Source: Clostridiaceae bacterium (GTDB taxonomy: Bacteria > Bacillota > Clostridia > Oscillospirales > Butyricicoccaceae). Taken from it: a stretch of 64,000 nucleotides of DNA. Position numbers and translations under genes: made by a program. Shown piece by piece: positions 35,684-44,024 of the stretch. The stretch spans positions 1-64,000 of the forward strand of contig QXXE01000011.1 of the NCBI GenBank assembly GCA_009911355.1, in the 5' to 3' direction. The notes beneath the pieces were generated by a model that had not been told where the DNA came from, searched no databases, and saw only the letters and a program-made list of their open reading frames with translations. How positions within the stretch are numbered: the first letter of the stretch is position 1; each line of letters starts with the position of its first letter.

Positions 35684-37155
35684 GAAAGCCCCTCCTCTGT
35701 GAGCCCTGCCCTGACATACTGCCAGGCGGGCGCGTCGTTTTCTTCCATCAGCCGCCGCATCAGCGCAAGCAGGCGGCGTTCCTGTTCCGGATCGGATAAC
35801 GGGTGCTCCTGCGCAGGGTCTGTGCTGAGGTCAAACAGCAAATCGCGGTTTTCGCCCTCCGCAGTCGACATACATGGATAGAAGCCCCGTGCAATGGGGA
35901 TTTCCAGCACCTTACAGCCCTTTGTAAACCGGAACGGCCCCGTCAGCGCAAGCGCCTGTAATTCATCCGGGGAGCAGCGCGCCCGCTGGCGCAGCGGCAG
36001 CAGCGTATAATCGTAAAGCGGTACGTCCGGGCGGTCGGCGCGCATCAGGACATAGCGCCCGTCGGTAACGCAGATATGCGCGCCGTGCATCCCGAACAGC
36101 GCCGCTTCCCGGACGGCGCCGCCGCGTTCCATCACCGGCCCCAAATCGTGCCCCTGCATATCCGGCGGCGCCGGGAACCCGAAAAACCCCAGCAGCGTGG
36201 GGGCGAGGTCAACCGTCTGTACCAGCGCATCCCGCGTTTCCCCTGCGCGCCTGGATCTCGGGTCCCAGAGGAACAGCGGCAAATGGGCGATTTCTTCATA
36301 AAACGGCGGGCGGTTCTTGGCCCACCAGCCGTGCTCGCCGAGCAGGAAGCCATGGTCGGTTGTCACGATCAGCATGGTATCCTCCCACAGCCCGTAACGG
36401 TCAAAATCGTCCAGCAGCTGCCCGAGGCAGCGGTCGCAGCGTTCGAGCAGCCTGCCATACTGCTTCCGCGCGTGTGCAGCTGCTTCGGGCGGCTCGCTGA
36501 CCCGGCTGTAGGGCGGCCAGTCAAATGGGAGCCCATCGTAATCGTCGGGCGAGCATAATCCCTCCTGCGGCGTGGTAAAGAACGGCTCGTGCGGGTCAAA
36601 CGGCTCAATATGCAGCAGCCATCGGTCGTCTGCATGGTTGTCCCGCAGGAATTCGCGCGACAGGCGGAACACCGTATCCAGCGGCTGCTCCTTCCCCGCG
36701 CCAAAGTACATGCGGTTTACCACATCCTGCGCGCTCGCCTGCCCGAAATGCGGCAGCAGCTCAGGCGGGCAGGCCCGCGCCTTCCACGGGTCGCCTTCCT
36801 GCCCGCGCACGCATTCCCACGAATTGTACCGGGTATGATAGGTCGCGCCGCCGTCCTCCCAGTAGTGCTGGTGGTCAGAGATCAGATGGGTATAAACGCC
36901 CCCCTGTTTCAGCAGCTCCGGCATCGAATCGTCAAAGGGTTCCAGCGGCCCCCAGCTGCGGTGCAGGAAATTATACCTGCCGGTGTGCAGCTCCCGCCGC
37001 GCAGGCATACACGGCAGCGAGCCGGCATAGCAGCGCCCGAACTGCACGCTGTGTGCGGCCAGCCGCTGGAAATTCGGCGTATCCGTCCACCCGCACCCAT
37101 ACGGGGACAGGCAGTGCCGGTTTAACGAGTCAAACAGCAAAAGTACAGCTTTCAC
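35680..37155 (-). CDS. Sulfatase, Cys-type (paralogue 3)
   Basis: 491 aa. The formylglycine site is C49-M-P-A-R in GSLPCMPARRELHTGRYNF, with LIVTTDHGFLLGEHGWWAKN later. The start is GTG 37155, by alignment with the two related sulfatases (KAVLLLFDSLNRHCLSPYG), with AAAGGAAGGG upstream. The frame stays open to 37692 but that extension has no homology and no ribosome site. First gene of the 14-kb minus-strand run. Confidence 0.9.
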   Translation of the reverse strand: MKAVLLLFDSLNRHCLSPYGCGWTDTPNFQRLAAHSVQFGRCYAGSLPCMPARRELHTGRYNFLHRSWGPLEPFDDSMPELLKQGGVYTHLISDHQHYWEDGGATYHTRYNSWECVRGQEGDPWKARACPPELLPHFGQASAQDVVNRMYFGAGKEQPLDTVFRLSREFLRDNHADDRWLLHIEPFDPHEPFFTTPQEGLCSPDDYDGLPFDWPPYSRVSEPPEAAAHARKQYGRLLERCDRCLGQLLDDFDRYGLWEDTMLIVTTDHGFLLGEHGWWAKNRPPFYEEIAHLPLFLWDPRSRRAGETRDALVQTVDLAPTLLGFFGFPAPPDMQGHDLGPVMERGGAVREAALFGMHGAHICVTDGRYVLMRADRPDVPLYDYTLLPLRQRARCSPDELQALALTGPFRFTKGCKVLEIPIARGFYPCMSTAEGENRDLLFDLSTDPAQEHPLSDPEQERRLLALMRRLMEENDAPAWQYVRAGLTEEGLS

Positions 37156-37231
37156 AGATCCCTTCCTTTCCGCCGCCCAGCCCGTGCTGGTTTCCTGCCG
37201 GGGCCAGCCAGCGCATCTTGCGTTTAAAAGG

Positions 37232-37248
37232 TTACAGTTTAATTGTAA
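37232..37248. promoter_or_regulatory. Inverted repeat upstream of the sulfatase run
   Basis: TTACAgtttaatTGTAA, a 5-bp inverted repeat with a 7-bp spacer, in the AT-rich leader 77-93 bp before the first sulfatase. It is a candidate operator. I found no convincing sigma-A promoter in 37156-37390, where no other gene is evident. Confidence 0.3.
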
Positions 37249-37395
37249 TTTTTCCCATCCGGAACTTCTTTCATTTATCTGATTAGATTTTTTGTTTTCC
37301 TGCACGGTTTGGTATAAAAACATCAAGCCTTTCCAGCATTTCCCGCAGAAAGCGCGAAGGATAACGCAGGATGGCATGGAGGCTGTAAAAAACTC

Positions 37396-37447
37396 TTGAC
37401 ACCCCGGCTGTGGTGTGATAGAATCATGTTGTAAAAAGAATTTGACA
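37396..37447 (+). promoter_or_regulatory. Promoter and putative operator of membrane/XRE module 2
   Basis: A -35 TTGACA (37396-37401) and -10 TAGAAT (37419-37424) with 17-bp spacing. A second TTGACA (37442-37447) begins 46 bp after the first, in TGTAAAAAGAATTTGAC. Both spacings equal those of module 1 at 8239. Confidence 0.62.
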
Positions 37448-37471
37448 CTTATTGCCTGAAAGGAGCACCTT

Positions 37472-37747
37472 ATGCATATTGTTTCACAAGTGATTATCCT
37501 CCTTCTTTGCACCCTGCTGGCCAGTGCCGCCGCGATTATCGCGATGCTGGTTTCCCTGAGCAGGCAAGGGGATGAGCGCCGCCGCATGATCGTCGAAAAA
37601 GCAAGCGCCCGGAGCTTCCTGTATACCGTCGCCCTGCTCCTGCTCTCGGCGCTGGTTATCGGATATGCTGCGCTGGTCTTTCTCGGCATCATCGCCGCCC
37701 TTTACGCGATAAACCTCGCATATTACAAGAAAAAGTTCGGGGACTGA
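37472..37747 (+). CDS. Small membrane protein of unknown function (module 2)
   Basis: 91 aa with an N-terminal hydrophobic helix (about residues 5-27), a short basic cytoplasmic stretch (RQGDERRRMIVEKASAR) and one long or two short helices (about 50-80). AAAGGAG precedes the ATG. It is different in sequence from the module 1 membrane protein, although the downstream regulator genes are paralogous. Function unknown. Confidence 0.75.
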   Translation: MHIVSQVIILLLCTLLASAAAIIAMLVSLSRQGDERRRMIVEKASARSFLYTVALLLLSALVIGYAALVFLGIIAALYAINLAYYKKKFGD

Positions 37748-37749
37748 GC

Positions 37750-37950
37750 ATGAAAAACCGGATTAAGGAACTGCGCCTGTCATGCAGGCTTTCGCAGGAT
37801 GCGCTTGCGAAAGCCTGCGGCGTCAGCCGCCAGACCATCAATGCAATCGAAAACGACAAATACGACCCGACGCTCGGGCTGGCCTTCCAGCTCGCGTTTG
37901 TACTCGGCGTCACGGTAGACACGCTTTTTGACCCGCAAACCGGCAGCTGA
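37750..37950 (+). CDS. XRE-family HTH transcriptional regulator (module 2)
   Basis: 66-aa Cro/C1-type helix-turn-helix (LSQDALAKACGVSRQTINAIE, then NDKYDPTLGLA). It starts 2 bp after the membrane-protein stop. The MKNRIKELR opening and recognition helix match the regulator at 8674-8868. It is probably an autorepressor acting at the 37396-37447 site. Confidence 0.88.
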   Translation: MKNRIKELRLSCRLSQDALAKACGVSRQTINAIENDKYDPTLGLAFQLAFVLGVTVDTLFDPQTGS

Positions 37951-37990
37951 CCGCCGGCCCACAAAATTGCAAAAACCCCGCTGCTTACAA

Positions 37991-38023
37991 AAAATGCACT
38001 GCCCATCCGGACAGTGCATTTTC
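37991..38023. terminator. Bidirectional terminator between XRE module 2 and the purine operon
   Basis: AAAATGCACTG pairs with CAGTGCATTTT (11 bp) around a 10-nt loop, with A/T tracts on both sides. It lies between convergent genes and serves both the plus-strand XRE gene and the minus-strand purine operon. Confidence 0.87.
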
Positions 38024-38055
38024 CTGTTATAAAGAACCGATTGACACCCTATTGT

Positions 38056-38583
38056 TTATCCCATCCGCGGGAACAGCTCCTGGTCGATTGCGGCCCGCAG
38101 CGGCATCCCGGTGAACCCGACCGTCGCAAGCCCATCAATGAAACGCCCGACAGACGCAACCAGCAGCGAAATATTATCCGCAACGAAGGTGATCACCTTC
38201 TCAAAATCCACGCTGGAATCAAGCAGCGTGTTGTGCTTCAAATAGATTTGCCCGGCATCCGGGAAAAAGCCAAACGAACCAAGCGCGCTGAAATCGTTGC
38301 AGTATTCGCACGCCCGCTTGGTCTGCTCGGCATACATTTCCGGGACGCTGCCAAACAGGGTTACAAAAAATTGCAGCAGCCCGGTTTCCTCGCTCGGCAT
38401 TGCGATCGGGATAAAGCAGCATTCAATCGTAACGTCCTTTTTCACCTTGCCCATCGCACGGTTCTCGCACCGCAGCATCAGCGGGTTTTCCTCCCCCTGC
38501 CGCAGCAGCTCCGCGCGGAAGCCGTTCTGGTTCAGCACATCGGCCATGCAGCTTAAAATGCGCTCCTGCATTGCTTTTTCCAT
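38056..38583 (-). CDS. Hypothetical protein at the end of the purine operon
   Basis: 175 aa, soluble, with alternating helices and strands and no catalytic motif I can name. The shape (N-terminal helix, beta-strand pairs, long C-terminal helix) recalls YbjN/type III chaperone-like folds, but I am not confident. It begins 10 bp after purD with no promoter between, so it is the last gene of the purine transcript. It has several cysteines (IECCFIP, CEYC). Confidence 0.7.
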   Translation of the reverse strand: MEKAMQERILSCMADVLNQNGFRAELLRQGEENPLMLRCENRAMGKVKKDVTIECCFIPIAMPSEETGLLQFFVTLFGSVPEMYAEQTKRACEYCNDFSALGSFGFFPDAGQIYLKHNTLLDSSVDFEKVITFVADNISLLVASVGRFIDGLATVGFTGMPLRAAIDQELFPRMG

Positions 38584-38593
38584 GTCCTGTCCC

Positions 38594-39844
38594 TCACTTT
38601 ACCCCAATATCATTGCGGAAATGCGCATTTTCAAACGAAATCCGGTGCACATCACCGTATGCTTTCTGAATCGCTTCCTCGAGCGTCGGCGCGGTTGCCG
38701 TCACGCCCAGCACACGCCCGCCGTTCGTAACGGTCTGCCCATCCTTTACGGCTGTCCCGGCATGGTAGACAAAGGAATCCTGCACCCGGTCAAGCCCTGT
38801 AATGGGTTTCCCCTTTGCATAGCTCTTCGGGTAGCCGCCGGACGCCATCACGACACAGCAGGCAGCCTCATCCTTCCAGCGGATGTCCATTTCATCCAGC
38901 CGCCCGTCAATCACCGCGTTAAAAATGTCATACAAATCCGAATCCAGCCGCGAAAGGACCGCCTGCGTCTCCGGGTCGCCAAACCGGGCGTTGTACTCGA
39001 TCACGCGCGGCCCCTTTGGGGTCAGCATCAGGCCGAAATAGAGCACGCCTTGGAAACGCCTGCCCTCCGCCGCCATGGCCGCAACCGTCGGCTGAAAGAT
39101 TTTCTCCATGCATTCCGCCGCAACCGCTTCGGTATAAAACCGCGAGGGCGAAAACGCACCCATACCGCCGGTGTTCGGGCCCTCGTCGTGGTCATAGGCG
39201 CGCTTGTGGTCCTGCGCGGACGGCATGGTTTTCAGTGTTTTCCCATCCACAAATGCCAGCACGGAGACCTCCGGCCCGGTCAGGTATTCCTCAATCACAA
39301 CCCGTGCGCCCGCCTTGCCAAAAGTACCGCCGTCGACCGCGTCCTTTACCGCTGCAACCGCGTCCTCCTCGGTCATTGCGACGGTAACGCCCTTGCCAAG
39401 CGCCAGCCCGTCAGCCTTGACGACAATGGGCGCGCCCTTCTCCCGGATATATGCGGCAGCTTCGCCGGAATCTTCAAAAACGGCATATTCTGCCGTCGGA
39501 ATCCCGTATTTTTTCATCAGGTCTTTTGCAAAGGATTTTGACCCTTCGATCACCGCCGCATTTGCGCGGGGGCCAAATGCCCGCACGCCCGCAGCCTCCA
39601 GAGCGTCGACCATCCCCAACGCCAGCGGGTCGTCGGGCGCAACCATCACAAGGTCGGGCTTTTGCTCCTTCGCGAACGCGACGACGCCTTCGATATCGGT
39701 TGCGCCAAGCGGTACGCATTCCGCGATAGACGCGATCCCGGCGTTCCCGGGCGCGCACCAGATATGGCTCACCTTCGGGCTCTTCGCGAGCGCGACGCAA
39801 ATCGCGTGCTCCCGCCCGCCGGAGCCGATCACTAACACTTTCAC
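38594..39844 (-). CDS. purD: Phosphoribosylamine-glycine ligase
   Basis: ATP-grasp enzyme making GAR from phosphoribosylamine and glycine (step 2 of purine synthesis). It is 416 aa. N-terminal KVLVIGSGGREHAI and the signature RFGDPETQAVL are present. The start is GTG 39844, by family alignment and GGGAGG 8 nt upstream; the longer frame to 39904 only covers the intergenic spacer. It lies 56 bp after purH. Confidence 0.96.
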   Translation of the reverse strand: MKVLVIGSGGREHAICVALAKSPKVSHIWCAPGNAGIASIAECVPLGATDIEGVVAFAKEQKPDLVMVAPDDPLALGMVDALEAAGVRAFGPRANAAVIEGSKSFAKDLMKKYGIPTAEYAVFEDSGEAAAYIREKGAPIVVKADGLALGKGVTVAMTEEDAVAAVKDAVDGGTFGKAGARVVIEEYLTGPEVSVLAFVDGKTLKTMPSAQDHKRAYDHDEGPNTGGMGAFSPSRFYTEAVAAECMEKIFQPTVAAMAAEGRRFQGVLYFGLMLTPKGPRVIEYNARFGDPETQAVLSRLDSDLYDIFNAVIDGRLDEMDIRWKDEAACCVVMASGGYPKSYAKGKPITGLDRVQDSFVYHAGTAVKDGQTVTNGGRVLGVTATAPTLEEAIQKAYGDVHRISFENAHFRNDIGVK

Positions 39845-39900
39845 AGGAAAACCTCCCAAAATTTCTGCTGTGCCGCGGCGCCTGCCGGACGGCGTCTGTA

Positions 39901-41076
39901 TCAATGGTGGAACAGGCGGATACCTGTAAAGGCCATAACCATGCCATACTTGTCGGCAGTCTCAATGACATTGTCGTCGCGTATGGAGCCGCCCGGCTGC
40001 GCGATATACTGCACGCCCGACTTGCGCGCACGCTCCACGTTGTCCCCAAACGGGAAGAACGCGTCCGAACCGACCGTAACGCCTTCCTGGGTCGCGATCC
40101 AGGCTTTTTTCTCCTCCGGCGTCAGAACCTCGGGGCGCGTCTTGAAGACCGACTGCCATGCGCCGTCCGCCAGGACGTCCTCGTACTCGTCCGAAATATA
40201 GATATCAATCGCGTTGTCACGGTCAGGGCGGCGGATTTTATCCACGAACTGCAGCCCCATCACCTTCGGATGCTGCCGCAGGAACCAGTTATCGGCCTTT
40301 TGCCCGGCAAGGCGCGTGCAGTGGATCCGGCTTTGCTGGCCTGCGCCGACGCCGACCGTCTGCCCGTTTTTCACATAGCAGACCGAATTGGACTGCGTAT
40401 ATTTCAGTGTGATCAGCGCGACGATCATATCCATTTTCGCGGCTTCCGGCAGCTCCGTGTTCTTGGTCACGATATTTTTCAGCATTTCCCCGTCGATTTT
40501 CAGGTCATTGTGCCCCTGCTCAAAGGTGATGCCGAAAATGTCGCGGCGCTCAATGGGTGCGGGCTCATAGGCCGGGTCGATCTGCACCACATTGTACCCG
40601 CCCTTGCGCTTGGTTTTGAGGATTTCCAGCGCTTCCGCGCTGTAGGACGGGGCAATAATGCCGTCCGACACCTCGGACGCAAGCATACGGGCTACATCCG
40701 CGTCGCATTCATCCGAAAGCGCAACCCAGTCGCCATAGGAGCACAGGCGGTCGGCCCCGCGCGCCCGTACATAAGCGCACGCGATGCTGGAAAGCTCATG
40801 GTCGGTTTCTGTGAAGTACATTGCCTTGTCGGTATCGCTCAGCGGGTAGCCCAGCGCCGCGCCTGCCGGCGACACATGCTTAAACGATGCGGCGCTTGCC
40901 CAGCCGGTCGCCGCTTTCAGCTCACGCACCAGCTGCCAGGAATTGAACGCATCCAGGAAGTTGATATACCCCGGCTTGCCATTGAGCACCGTGATCGGCA
41001 GCTCTCCCTCCTTCATAAAAATGCGCGAGGGCTTCTGGTTGGGGTTACAGCCATATTTCAGTTCCAGTTCGGTCAT
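39901..41076 (-). CDS. purH: AICAR transformylase, stand-alone (PurH C-terminal domain only)
   Basis: Transfers a formyl group from 10-formyl-THF to AICAR. It is 391 aa, covering only the AICARFT half of the usual 500-plus-aa bifunctional PurH. The N-terminal MGS-like IMP cyclohydrolase domain is absent. Typical motifs are LKYGCNPNQKPS at the start, VLNGKPGYINFLDA, SFKHVSPAGAALG and SDAFFPFGDN. GAAAGGAG precedes the ATG. The missing cyclohydrolase activity is supplied by the gene immediately upstream (41089-41796). Confidence 0.93.
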   Translation of the reverse strand: MTELELKYGCNPNQKPSRIFMKEGELPITVLNGKPGYINFLDAFNSWQLVRELKAATGWASAASFKHVSPAGAALGYPLSDTDKAMYFTETDHELSSIACAYVRARGADRLCSYGDWVALSDECDADVARMLASEVSDGIIAPSYSAEALEILKTKRKGGYNVVQIDPAYEPAPIERRDIFGITFEQGHNDLKIDGEMLKNIVTKNTELPEAAKMDMIVALITLKYTQSNSVCYVKNGQTVGVGAGQQSRIHCTRLAGQKADNWFLRQHPKVMGLQFVDKIRRPDRDNAIDIYISDEYEDVLADGAWQSVFKTRPEVLTPEEKKAWIATQEGVTVGSDAFFPFGDNVERARKSGVQYIAQPGGSIRDDNVIETADKYGMVMAFTGIRLFHH

Positions 41077-41088
41077 ATTCCGCTCCTT

Positions 41089-41796
41089 TCAGGCGTGTTT
41101 GTTGATGATAACGATATCTTCTTCCCCGCTTGCCAGATCGACATAATTGACATACAGCGACACCTTGTTATCGTCGTTCAGGCTGGCCCAAAGCAGGTCT
41201 GCAAAGGCTTTCGCGTCGGGCGCGTCGCAGGCAACCAGACGCGGCTCCCCTTCAAAGGACGGCAGCGGGTCGAGGTTTTCCTGATAGGTGTGGATAAAAT
41301 GCCCCTGCCCCGCGATCGGCGCGTCGTATTCGTAGAAAAAGCGGTGGTTGCAGGAAGGGTCGCCGTCCGCCGATTTCAAAATAGACAGCTTATAGCTGCC
41401 GTCGCTCAGCAGCACGCCCGAAATGCGCGGCGTATAATTCGGTGGGTCAGGCTCAAAGCAGCGGGTACGCAGCGCGTGCGCATAGCACTTGCCAGCCGCC
41501 ATCTGATCACGGATCGTATCGGTCTGGTCGCCGTTGGTCACGATCAGGCAGCTGCCCGTCCTGCGCACCGGATGGTAGATAATCAGCGACGGGTCGGTCA
41601 TCTTCGACTCGTCAAAGGCGCGGGTACGGATGCCGTCCTCTGTTTTCTCGAAAATGCGGTTGCGGCTGTTTTCACTGCGCCCCATAATGAAGTAGGCAGC
41701 CACTGCCTTCCGCCCGTCGGCCGACCGGCCCAGCAGGATGCCCCGCCCCGGGTATGCGTGCCCGCGCAGCAATTTGTCAATCCTTTTTAGCTCCAT
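41089..41796 (-). CDS. purO: IMP cyclohydrolase, PurO-like
   Basis: 235 aa. The sequence resembles the archaeal-type IMP cyclohydrolase family (LLRGHAYPGRGILLGRS, FIMGRSENSRNR, LIIYHPVRR, VTNGDQTDTI) that closes the purine ring of FAICAR to form IMP. It ends 12 bp before the stand-alone AICAR transformylase, so the two together replace bifunctional PurH. The ribosome site is poor (AAAGG 13 nt away). It follows a 425-bp spacer. Confidence 0.85.
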   Translation of the reverse strand: MELKRIDKLLRGHAYPGRGILLGRSADGRKAVAAYFIMGRSENSRNRIFEKTEDGIRTRAFDESKMTDPSLIIYHPVRRTGSCLIVTNGDQTDTIRDQMAAGKCYAHALRTRCFEPDPPNYTPRISGVLLSDGSYKLSILKSADGDPSCNHRFFYEYDAPIAGQGHFIHTYQENLDPLPSFEGEPRLVACDAPDAKAFADLLWASLNDDNKVSLYVNYVDLASGEEDIVIINKHA

Positions 41797-42221
41797 ACTT
41801 AATCAACCATGCCTTTCTGCCGCATCCAAAGGTGATTTGATATCGATTTAGATACAGCGGTTTCAATATTTTTACTTGACGATTGAGCGCCCGCCTATCT
41901 CCATTGCTAACATGCGTTTATTTTTCCCTTTCCCCACGATAAACGGGAAAACCCGGTTGATGATATCGGGCGGTATCATCATGGCCGAGGTCTGTAACGA
42001 TCTAAACATCACAAAGAAAGATGCTGCTGCTATGTTTTCCAGGATTGATCTATCAAATCCAGCAAAGAACTTGTTAAAAAATCACTATAAAAATCGTATC
42101 CTATCCATCAAGCTTTGCTTCAAACAGCTTCGTATAAAGCGCTTGCCAGCGAAAGCAAAAAAGCGATACCGAACCAGATCCCCTCCCCGAAAGGGAGTTT
42201 CTGTTGGAAAGCAATTGTTTT
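41797..42221. other. AT-richer spacer inside the purine operon, no convincing gene
   Basis: This 425-bp gap between purN and purO is visibly richer in A and T than its surroundings. An open frame runs on the plus strand from TTG 41876 (41876-42391). It has no ribosome site, no recognised motif, and runs antisense into purN. I do not call it a gene. Nothing else was found apart from small hairpins. It could be a remnant of an insertion or carry an internal promoter for purO. Confidence 0.5.
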
Positions 42222-42854
42222 TCAGCCTACATCCAAGATATTCACAAGGTTGCCTTGCGTTTGCAGCCGCCCTTCGCAGAACAGGGAAACCGCCCGCGGC
42301 AGCAGCTGCCACTCGGCTTCCTCCATCACGCGCCGCTGAAGCGTTTCCGGCGTGTCCCCCGGCTGGACCGCAACCGCCTTTTGCAGGATGATCGCGCCGC
42401 CGTCCACCACCTCGGAAACAAAGTGGACAGTCGCGCCGGTCACCTTCACGCCTTTCGCAAGCGCGGCCTCATGCACATGCAGCCCGTAAAACCCCGGCCC
42501 GCAGAACGAGGGGATCAGCGACGGATGGATATTGATAATGCGCCCCTCGAAGCGGCGGCAGAATGCGGGGGAAAGCACGGTCATAAACCCTGCGAGCACG
42601 ACCAGCCCGATGCCCAGCTGTTCCAGCATCTCTGCAAGTGCTTCGCCATAGGCTTCGGCCGACCCAAAATCGCGGCGGCGCAGCACATAACTCGGGATAA
42701 ACGCGCACTTCGCACGTTCCAGCGCATATGCATCCGGACTTGACGAAATCACCGCCGAGATCTCCCCATTCCGGATTTCCCCGCGTGTCTCTGCATCAAT
42801 CAGCGCCTGGAGGTTGGTTCCGCCGCCTGAAACCATGACTGCGATTTTAACCAT
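42222..42854 (-). CDS. purN: Phosphoribosylglycinamide formyltransferase
   Basis: Formylates GAR with 10-formyl-THF. It is 210 aa. KIAVMVSGGGTNLQALID opens the protein, and the catalytic region INIHPSLIPSFCG includes the conserved His, followed by GATVHFVSEVVDGGAII with the catalytic Asp. I chose ATG 42854, 9 nt after GGAA. A TTG at 42860 is too close to the ribosome site. Confidence 0.95.
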   Translation of the reverse strand: MVKIAVMVSGGGTNLQALIDAETRGEIRNGEISAVISSSPDAYALERAKCAFIPSYVLRRRDFGSAEAYGEALAEMLEQLGIGLVVLAGFMTVLSPAFCRRFEGRIINIHPSLIPSFCGPGFYGLHVHEAALAKGVKVTGATVHFVSEVVDGGAIILQKAVAVQPGDTPETLQRRVMEEAEWQLLPRAVSLFCEGRLQTQGNLVNILDVG

Positions 42855-42986
42855 GATCAATCGTTCCTTTTATCTATATTTTTGCTTGCCGGGGTTTTAC
42901 GCCTGCGGGAGCGGACAAAGGGCGGTCCCCCATGCGCCCGCAGACATGCGGCAGGGATAGAAACGCCCGGCAGGCCCAGTATCCGC

Positions 42987-44024
42987 TCAGCGCAGCGTTA
43001 CGCCCTTTTCCCCGGCGATACACGTGCCAATGAGATAGCCCTTTTCCCCGGCGGCCTCCACTGCGGCGAGCGCCTGATCCGCGTCTTCCTTTGCAACGGC
43101 GACAACCAGCCCGGCGCCCATGTTGAAGGTATTGTACATATCACGTTCCGGGATTTTGCCCGCCTTCTCGATCAGCCCGAAGATCGGCGGTACCGGCAGC
43201 GCCGCCCGTTCGATCTCGGCATGGATGCCCTCGCCGAGCATGCGCGGGATGTTCTCATAGAAGCCGCCGCCTGTAATATGGCTGACCGCGCGCACGTCGC
43301 AGGACGCGGCCAGGCTCTGGATGGTCTTGACATAGATCTTCGTCGGGGTCAGCAGCTCTTCCCCGAGCGTTTTCCCCAGCTCATCGATATATTTGCGCAC
43401 CGACTTTTCGTTGATCCCAAGCGTTTTCCGCACCAGCGAATACCCATTGGAATGTACGCCCGAGGACGCCACGCCAATCAGCACATCCCCGGCTGCCAGC
43501 CGCGAGCCGTCGATCATTTTTTCCCGGTCAACGATACCGACCGAAAAACCGGCAACGTCGTACTCATTATCGGGATAAAACCCCGGCATTTCCGCAGTCT
43601 CGCCGCCAATCAATGCACAGCCTGCCTGGCGGCAGCCCTCGGCGATGCCCGAAACGATCTGCGCGATCTTCGCCGGGTAATTCTTCCCCACCGCAATGTA
43701 ATCCAGGAAAAACATGGGCGACGCGCCGCAGCACGCGATATCGTTGACGCACATCGCCACCGCGTCAATGCCGACCGTGTCATGCTTATCCATCAGGAAC
43801 GCCAGCTTGAGCTTGGTGCCCACGCCGTCGGTGCCGGAAACCAGGATCGGGTCCTTCATGCCCTCGACCGGCGGGCGGAACAGCCCGCCAAAGCCGCCCA
43901 ACGACCCGATCACGCCTTTGGTGAAGGTCGACTCGACGTGCGGCTTCATCAGCTTGACGGCTTCGTAGCCCGCAGTTACGTCTACGCCTGCGGCCTTGTA
44001 GCTTTCAGAACGGCTTTCAGTCAT
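42987..44024 (-). CDS. purM: Phosphoribosylformylglycinamidine cyclo-ligase (AIR synthetase)
   Basis: Closes the imidazole ring, forming AIR from FGAM with ATP. It is 345 aa. The glycine-rich [48 protein letters not shown] and [14 protein letters not shown] motifs are all typical. Its ATG overlaps the purF stop (ATGA, 44021-44024). purL, purQ and purB are not in the window. Confidence 0.97.
   Translation of the reverse strand: MTESRSESYKAAGVDVTAGYEAVKLMKPHVESTFTKGVIGSLGGFGGLFRPPVEGMKDPILVSGTDGVGTKLKLAFLMDKHDTVGIDAVAMCVNDIACCGASPMFFLDYIAVGKNYPAKIAQIVSGIAEGCRQAGCALIGGETAEMPGFYPDNEYDVAGFSVGIVDREKMIDGSRLAAGDVLIGVASSGVHSNGYSLVRKTLGINEKSVRKYIDELGKTLGEELLTPTKIYVKTIQSLAASCDVRAVSHITGGGFYENIPRMLGEGIHAEIERAALPVPPIFGLIEKAGKIPERDMYNTFNMGAGLVVAVAKEDADQALAAVEAAGEKGYLIGTCIAGEKGVTLR

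Noticed and set aside
39904-41790. 628-codon plus-strand frame over purH and purO
   Set aside because: Antisense to two clear purine genes, no family motif.
41876-42391. 172-codon plus-strand frame with TTG start
   Set aside because: No ribosome site or motif, and its second half is antisense to purN. Kept only as a described spacer.
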